Assembly (NCBI GenBank): GCA_002393835.1
Contig: DGTW01000016.1
Coordinates: 1 to 9,093 of the forward strand
From: Treponema sp. UBA4326
GTDB taxonomy: Bacteria > Spirochaetota > Spirochaetia > Treponematales > Treponemataceae
Length of the DNA stretch: 9,093 bases
Direction of reading: 5' to 3'
Position numbers and translations under genes: made by a program. A model generated the notes under the pieces. It worked only from the letters and a program-made list of their open reading frames with translations. It did no database searches and was not told where the DNA came from. Below are positions 6,001 through 9,093 of the stretch, one piece after another (positions within the stretch are counted from its first letter, which is position 1; each line of letters opens with the position of its first letter).

Positions 6001-7586
6001 TCGTTCAGCTCACTTCATTTGGTTGTGGTCTCGATGCCGTAACGGCAGACCAGGTTGACGAAATTATGAAGGCAAAGAGCCGCATGTACACACTAATTAA
6101 GATTGACGAAGGCTCTAACCTCGGTGCAGTGCGAATCCGAATCCGCTCGCTCATTGCGGCCGTTCGTGCCCGACAGAGAAGCCACAAAAAACTTCCGACA
6201 AAGAGCGCAGCTTATCAGCGAGTTATCTTCACCGAAGAAATGAAACACGAATACACGATTCTTTCTCCGCAGATGTCGCCGATTCACTTCCGCTTGCTGC
6301 AGAAAGCATTCCAGTATTCAGGCTACAATTTCGTCGTTCTCGATGCAGTTGATCCAAAAGCCGTTGATACAGGCCTTAAATATGTAAACAATGACGCATG
6401 TTATCCGTCTATCCTCACGACAGGTCAGATGATTGAGGCTCTCGAATCAGGAAAGTACGACATCAATAAAACGGCCCTTATCATGTCTCAGACTGGCGGC
6501 GGCTGCCGTGCGACAAACTACATCGGCTTTATCCGCCGAGCCTTGAACGATGCGGGCTGGAGCCACATCCCGGTTATTTCACTTAACGCCTTGGGCATGG
6601 AAAAGAACCCTGGCTTCACATTCACGCCTGGCATGGTTCACAAAGCCGCAATGTCTATGTTCATCGGTGACTTGCTCATGCGCGTTCTTTACCGCGTGCG
6701 ACCATACGAGGCAGAGCCGGGCAGTGCAAACCGCCTCTACGAAAAGTGGAATGCAAAAGCCGAAGAAATGCTTAAATCAAACTCAATCTTCAAATACCGA
6801 CGCCTTATCCGTGGAATCATCAAAGATTTCGACAATCTGCCGATTCTTCCGGTCAAAAAGGCTCGTGTCGGCGTTGTCGGTGAAATTCTCGTAAAATTCC
6901 ACCCGACTGCAAACAACGACATCGTAAATGTAATCGAAAAAGAGGGAGCTGAATGTGTCATGCCAGATTTCATGGACTTCATGTTCTACACCTTCTCAGA
7001 CGGTGCCTTCCGCTACAGGGAACTTGCCTTCCCAAAATCAGAAGAGCGAAACGGAAAACTTTTCGTTTGGGCACTGGAACTTTATCGCCGCTACATGAAG
7101 AAATGCCTGCGTAAGAGCCGCCGCTTTGAGCCGCCAGTTTCAATCTGGAAGATGATGAAGAGCGTCGAAGGACTCATTCAGACAGGAAACATCTCTGGCG
7201 AAGGCTGGTTCCTCACGGCCGAAATGGTAGAATTGATTCACTCAGGAGCTCCAAGCGTCGCCTGTATCCAGCCTTTTGCATGTCTTCCAAACCACATCAC
7301 CGGTAAGGGCATGATAAAAGAATTGCGCCGCCGCTACCCGGAGGCAAACATCAGCGCAATCGACTACGATCCTGGTGCATCAGAAGTCAACCAGCTCAAC
7401 CGCCTCAAGCTGCTTTTGAGCAATGCCCCAATCGGCAAAAACCCGGACGAGCTTCCAAACGGCAAAATCTGGACGAAAAAAGGCGAAGTAGAGCCAATCA
7501 TCCAGTACGCAAGTGGTGGAGCCCAGTTCGTTGACGATGACCCTATTGACGCAAAGAATGCAGTGCCGGCAACTACGGCTGTGTAA
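3012..7586 (+). CDS. giant acyl-CoA dehydratase activase / HgdB-like fusion protein
   Basis: This 1524-residue cytoplasmic iron-sulfur protein belongs to the multidomain family related to activators of 2-hydroxyacyl-CoA dehydratases and benzoyl-CoA reductase. It has two BadF/HgdC-type ATPase modules. Module 1 (about 15-280) has GIDVGSTTVK at 18-27, GGEDAK at 121-126, and Cys142 (NGTCAGGTG) with Cys181 (ARCGVFAKTD). Module 2 (about 346-608) has GLDAGSTTTK at 350-359, GGQDMK at 449-454, and Cys472/Cys476 with Cys511 (SRCTVF). In HgdC the matching cysteines bind a [4Fe-4S] cluster between subunits, so both modules look competent. Next come RCGGCQNNC (Cys648, 651, 655) with Cys677, and a DUF2229-like region (about 740-950) with Cys789, 807, 814, 831 and GRPYHLDPEINHGIP at 930-944. 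The C-terminal part is HgdB-like, with Cys1005, 1130, 1165, 1315, 1418 and 1424. ATP-driven low-potential electron transfer to a site in the same chain is a reasonable inference; the substrate is unknown. No separate dehydratase genes are nearby. Frame and length appear intact. Confidence 0.88.
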   Translation: METANTVFTPAVTPIRIGIDVGSTTVKVVCLDENDKMIYGDYQRHRADIRNTIITVVTQALGEIEKIAKLGEKHTVSVKVTGSGGLSVSQWLNIPFIQEVVAATTAVKKIIPQTDVVIELGGEDAKITYFTGGVEQRMNGTCAGGTGAFIDQMAALLETDAPGLNKLAAGCQQIYPIAARCGVFAKTDVQPLINEGARREDIAASIFQAVVNQTISGLACGKPIKGHVAFLGGPLHFLDQLRVRFIETLKLKDDEIIVPDDSQLFVAAGSAYSAEKVCNPLSSSMPKKFPTIAEFRDSLKNLEGAELNEVQRLEPLFVDEEDLAKFRARHGEDKAKRGNLNDEHGPLFLGLDAGSTTTKAVLINKKGEILWDFYDVNAGNPVDLAVRVLKDLYKILPEDCYIARAVSTGYGEALFQAALGVDAGEVETITHYRAAEFFVPGVEFLLDIGGQDMKCLRMKDGAITSIQLNEACSAGCGSFLANFANSMNLDIKEFSKRALLAKKPVDLGSRCTVFMNSRVKQAQKEGATIDDISAGLSYSVIKNALFKVIKLRRASEIGTKVVVQGGTFYNDAVLRAFEKIAGVNVFRPDVAGLMGAYGSALIAYDQWCDLTAPKPGQEKGWVPPKIVSNIATLEQLESFKVELELTRCGGCQNNCLLTINTFTTGGQKRQFITGNRCEKGLERHQLKDENAKTVDGSNKANTGVESTGYELPNLFDWKYKRLFNHYIPLRPEDAPMGSVGIPRVLNMYENYPLWFTIFTKLGFQVKTSPRSSRMIYERGIDSIPSESVCYPAKISHGHMESLLKMGCKFIFYPCIPYEKLEDKGAGNHYNCPVVTSYPEVLKHNLDSINEAKDLLFMNPFLPIYDLPRLRERLYEELHKHFPTLTKDAVYAAVDEGWKEQEQFKIDTQKAAEEALEQLVVTGGNGIVLAGRPYHLDPEINHGIPEMIHGLGLAVFTEDSVAHLGSVERPLRIIDQWTYHNRLYRAANFVAGMPNLEIVQLTSFGCGLDAVTADQVDEIMKAKSRMYTLIKIDEGSNLGAVRIRIRSLIAAVRARQRSHKKLPTKSAAYQRVIFTEEMKHEYTILSPQMSPIHFRLLQKAFQYSGYNFVVLDAVDPKAVDTGLKYVNNDACYPSILTTGQMIEALESGKYDINKTALIMSQTGGGCRATNYIGFIRRALNDAGWSHIPVISLNALGMEKNPGFTFTPGMVHKAAMSMFIGDLLMRVLYRVRPYEAEPGSANRLYEKWNAKAEEMLKSNSIFKYRRLIRGIIKDFDNLPILPVKKARVGVVGEILVKFHPTANNDIVNVIEKEGAECVMPDFMDFMFYTFSDGAFRYRELAFPKSEERNGKLFVWALELYRRYMKKCLRKSRRFEPPVSIWKMMKSVEGLIQTGNISGEGWFLTAEMVELIHSGAPSVACIQPFACLPNHITGKGMIKELRRRYPEANISAIDYDPGASEVNQLNRLKLLLSNAPIGKNPDELPNGKIWTKKGEVEPIIQYASGGAQFVDDDPIDAKNAVPATTAV

Positions 7587-7588
7587 AT

Positions 7589-7672
7589 TGAAAGTTGAAA
7601 ACGGAAAGCTGAAAGTTGAAAACTGAAAACGGAAAACTGAAGGTTGAAAGTTAAAAACTGTAAGCTGAAAAT
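7589..7672. repeat. 12-unit degenerate 7-bp tandem repeat
   Basis: Twelve consecutive 7-bp units fill 84 bp with no insertion or deletion. Most follow TGAAAAC, TGAAAGT or GGAAARC; the last units (TAAAAAC, TGTAAGC, TGAAAAT) are more diverged. One strand is purine-rich. It starts two bases after the activase stop and ends before the terminator. Minus-strand open frames through it translate to Phe/Gln/Ser-rich sequence and are artefacts. Such repeats can vary in copy number by slippage; no function is evident. Confidence 0.8.
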
Positions 7673-7681
7673 CAAAAAATG

Positions 7682-7730
7682 AACTGCCCGACGGTGCACC
7701 TTGTGTTTGCATCTTCGGGCAGTTTTTTTT
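7682..7730. terminator. strong bidirectional intrinsic terminator
   Basis: AACTGCCCGA (7682-7691) pairs with TCGGGCAGTT (7715-7724). The stem continues inward past one mismatch with GGTGCA (7693-7698) against TGCATC (7708-7713), leaving a 9-nt loop. Eight T residues (7723-7730) follow on the plus strand, and the minus strand continues into CATTTTTT. It sits between convergent genes and should end both the activase and methyltransferase transcripts. Confidence 0.9.
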
Positions 7731-7746
7731 ATAATGAGGCTCTACC

Positions 7747-8604
7747 CTACTTCCTAGCCACAATCACCATAGTCCGTGCATTCTGGTTGTAGGGGCTAAA
7801 GTCGAAGTCTCCATAAATTTCCACCGACTTAAAGCCGATTCCTATCATAATGCGCTTCAACTCAATGGCAGAATAAAGCCGCTGGATGAATTCGTGTTCA
7901 ATCCGCTCGCCGGTCTCATTGTCGATTAAAATCCAGCGGGAACGAAGGCCTTCCCAGGCACCGACCACGCTAAAATCAGTGAGGACGGTCTTTCCTGCCC
8001 GCTCAAACCATTCGCCCTCGGTGAAGTCTTTTATCGCAATTTCCCGGCTTAAGTTCTCCAGAATGAAGAAGCCGCCGTCCCGCACGGAATTGAAAATCGA
8101 TTTTAAAATCTGCACGTCTTCCTCGATTGTGTCGCAATAACCGAACGAAGTGAACAAATTGATTGCACAGTCAAATTTCTTCTCGCTCTTAAAGCTGCGC
8201 AAGTCTGCTTTAATAAGCTCCAGGTCAACGCCCTCAGCACTGGCAGATTCTGCGGCGGCATCAAGCTCGCTCTGAATCAAGTCGACTCCTGTAACTTCAA
8301 GTCCAAGGCTGGCAAGCTCCACGGCAATTCGCCCGGGGCCACAGCCAGCATCCAAAATTTTCGCACCTTTTCCCAGTCCCGCAATTTTACAAACACTTTC
8401 GGCTACAGCGGGAGCTTCTGCCCAGCGAGCAGCATCAAACATAATAGGAGCGTAGTTGTTCCAAAAATCTTCTTTTTCAAACCATTCTGTTTTTGCAGGC
8501 TGAACTTTTGCTCCCTGAGAGCCTGAAAGTTTCGTCTCCTGACTCTCATTCACGCTTTTTTCTGCAGCAGTTTTCTTTTTATTTTCCGTCTTCTTTTTTG
8601 CCAT
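7747..8604 (-). CDS. class I SAM-dependent methyltransferase with Lys-rich N-terminal tail
   Basis: This 285-residue soluble protein is predicted to transfer a methyl group from S-adenosylmethionine to an unknown acceptor. Motif I is ILDAGCGPGR at 83-92, the acidic residue that binds the ribose is Asp108 (TGVDL), Asp134 lies in IKADLRSF, motif IV corresponds to FDCAINLFTSFGY at 144-156, and GGFFILEN follows at 177-184. The C-terminal half (about 185-285) probably shapes the acceptor pocket and ends FSPYNQNARTMVIVARK. Residues 1-38 are hydrophilic, begin MAKKKTENKKKT and look disordered; this tail is an addition to the core fold. The start is supported by AAGGAG (minus strand, 8616-8611) six bases before the ATG. 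It stands alone, convergent with the activase gene and divergent from ptsI, so context does not suggest a substrate. Small-molecule or quinone-type methylation would fit the fold, but the acceptor is unassigned. Confidence 0.85.
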   Translation of the reverse strand: MAKKKTENKKKTAAEKSVNESQETKLSGSQGAKVQPAKTEWFEKEDFWNNYAPIMFDAARWAEAPAVAESVCKIAGLGKGAKILDAGCGPGRIAVELASLGLEVTGVDLIQSELDAAAESASAEGVDLELIKADLRSFKSEKKFDCAINLFTSFGYCDTIEEDVQILKSIFNSVRDGGFFILENLSREIAIKDFTEGEWFERAGKTVLTDFSVVGAWEGLRSRWILIDNETGERIEHEFIQRLYSAIELKRIMIGIGFKSVEIYGDFDFSPYNQNARTMVIVARK

Positions 8605-8610
8605 AAAATT

Positions 8611-8627
8611 CTCCTTGATTCATTATA
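8611..8627 (-). promoter_or_regulatory. extended -10 promoter and RBS of the methyltransferase gene
   Basis: On the minus strand, TGGTATAAT gives a perfect TATAAT (8627-8622) preceded by the TGN of an extended -10. The -35 position (about 8650-8645, CGACCC) is poor, as is common for extended -10 promoters. Transcription would start near 8615-8617, right at the AAGGAG Shine-Dalgarno (8616-8611), so the leader is very short. Confidence 0.55.
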
Positions 8628-8718
8628 CCACAAAAAAAGCACAGGGGTCGTTTTTTCTACGGAAAATTAAATCTATACGATAATTTTTGTCTGTCGTGTC
8701 CGGCTCCCATGACGCGCC

Positions 8719-8796
8719 CGAAGCCTAGCTTCGTACGAGACTCGTCCGTAACGAAGTGAAGAAAACTCACCTCGTGAGTTTCTTCGCCTTCGGCGA
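8719..8796. repeat. cluster of tandem hairpins in divergent spacer
   Basis: Four adjacent inverted repeats occur: CGAAGC/GCTTCG (8719-8733, 3-nt loop); ACGAG/CTCGT (8735-8745); a 12-bp stem with one bulged A between 8758 and 8785; and TCGCC/GGCGA (8784-8796, loop TTC). CTTCGT (8729-8734) can also pair with ACGAAG (8751-8756), so alternative folds compete. The cluster lies between the methyltransferase and ptsI promoters and need not be transcribed from either. It resembles a palindromic intergenic repeat; a small structured RNA is a less likely option. The remaining bases of this spacer show nothing else. Confidence 0.55.
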
Positions 8797-8837
8797 CCAG
8801 CTCCCTACTTCTTAATTATCCAAATTTTTGACAGAAT

Positions 8838-8866
8838 TTGACTTTTTGCCTTCTTAATACTACAAT
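8838..8866 (+). promoter_or_regulatory. ptsI promoter, predicted leaderless
   Basis: TTGACT (8838-8843), 17 bp and TACAAT (8861-8866) make a near-consensus sigma70 promoter. Six bases separate the -10 from the ATG at 8873, so transcription should start at or next to the start codon. No Shine-Dalgarno lies in the preceding 15 bases. A second TTGACA at 8828-8833 is too far from this -10 (27 bp). Confidence 0.65.
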
Positions 8867-8872
8867 CTTTGC

Positions 8873-9093
8873 ATGAATGTATTGTTCGGAATTTCAGCAT
8901 CTAGTGGGATAGGCATTGGCAGGGCTTTTGTAATTCCTGAGTCAGAAAAACGCATAATTTCATCAAAAAAAATCAAGGCGGAGGAAAAGCCTACACAACT
9001 TGCCCGTTTTGAAAAGTCTCTCGCAAAGGTCACGGGGCAACTCGTTCAGCAACTGGAAGCCGTAAAAGGCGACAAAGTTCAGTCAGAAATTTT
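8873..9093 (+). CDS. ptsI: PTS enzyme I (phosphoenolpyruvate-protein phosphotransferase), 5' part
   Basis: The gene runs off the window, leaving about 73 residues of a protein normally near 570. The N-terminus MNVLFGISASSGIGIGRAFV matches the start of enzyme I (E. coli MISGILASPGIAFGKALLL). It is followed by an IISSKKIKAEE stretch that aligns with the IDRKKISADQ region of E. coli enzyme I and by the helical HPr-binding region (RFEKSLAKVTGQL). Enzyme I takes phosphate from phosphoenolpyruvate onto a histidine and passes it to HPr in the cytoplasm. The active-site histidine is beyond the window. Some treponemes (T. pallidum, T. denticola) keep enzyme I and HPr without sugar permeases, so the role may be regulatory rather than sugar uptake; this cannot be settled here. 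A paralogue such as PtsP is unlikely because no GAF domain precedes this start. Confidence 0.85.
   Translation, partial: MNVLFGISASSGIGIGRAFVIPESEKRIISSKKIKAEEKPTQLARFEKSLAKVTGQLVQQLEAVKGDKVQSEI

Noticed and set aside
3012..7586. Unannotated overlapping genes inside the activase gene (several open frames of 60-140 codons)
   Set aside because: None has a Shine-Dalgarno, family motif or plausible composition. They are shadows of a strongly coding frame.
7589..7672. CRISPR array
   Set aside because: The repeat unit is 7 bp with no spacers, and no cas genes are nearby.
7364..7763. Two minus-strand open frames with repeated Phe/Gln/Ser sequence
   Set aside because: They are translations of the 7-bp tandem repeat and the terminator, and run antisense into the activase gene.
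8719..8796. tRNA gene
   Set aside because: The hairpins do not form a cloverleaf: there is no acceptor stem, T-loop consensus or CCA context.

Overview
The window looks like ordinary chromosome from an anaerobic, host-associated spirochaete, most likely a gut or rumen Treponema. That assignment is inference. It rests on moderate GC content, Treponema-like PAS/GAF/GGDEF and enzyme I proteins, a strictly anaerobic type of iron-sulfur protein, and repeat-rich intergenic spacers. No rRNA or other taxonomic marker is present.

Layout from left to right. (1) Positions 50-1160 hold an lrgA-lrgB (cidA/cidB-type) pair of membrane proteins whose reading frames overlap by 4 bp. They lie behind a sigma70-like promoter that carries a perfect 11-bp inverted repeat. 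(2) Positions 1224-2641 hold a 460-residue cytoplasmic sensor protein with PAS-like, GAF and GGDEF domains and its own promoter; the signature is degenerate (NGDEF) and the product-inhibition site is absent. (3) Positions 2642-3011 form a 370-bp spacer with a composite palindromic element (2737-2888), two copies of a 13-bp direct repeat and a good promoter for the next gene. (4) Positions 3012-7586 hold one very large gene (1524 residues). It fuses two BadF/HgdC-type activase ATPase modules, a DUF2229-like cysteine-rich region and a HgdB-like C-terminal region, and the reaction is unknown. (5) Positions 7589-7672 hold twelve indel-free units of a degenerate 7-bp repeat, followed by a strong bidirectional terminator. 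(6) Positions 7747-8604, on the minus strand, encode a class I SAM-dependent methyltransferase with a lysine-rich N-terminal tail. (7) Positions 8628-8872 form the divergent spacer, with four tandem hairpins. (8) From 8873 to the window edge is the start of ptsI (PTS enzyme I).

The genes do not form one operon. Each unit seems to have its own promoter: lrgAB, the GGDEF gene, the activase fusion, the methyltransferase and ptsI. LrgAB-type proteins and enzyme I both relate to pyruvate or phosphoenolpyruvate in other bacteria, but the spacing gives no evidence of a shared pathway here.

The items most worth a second look are: the 1524-residue activase/reductase fusion; the operator-like palindrome at lrgA; identical promoter geometry (TTG-type -35, 17 bp, -10, 6 bp, ATG, no Shine-Dalgarno) at the GGDEF gene and ptsI, which predicts leaderless transcripts; and the repeat and hairpin elements in the spacers. 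No CRISPR array, insertion sequence, tRNA or rRNA was seen.
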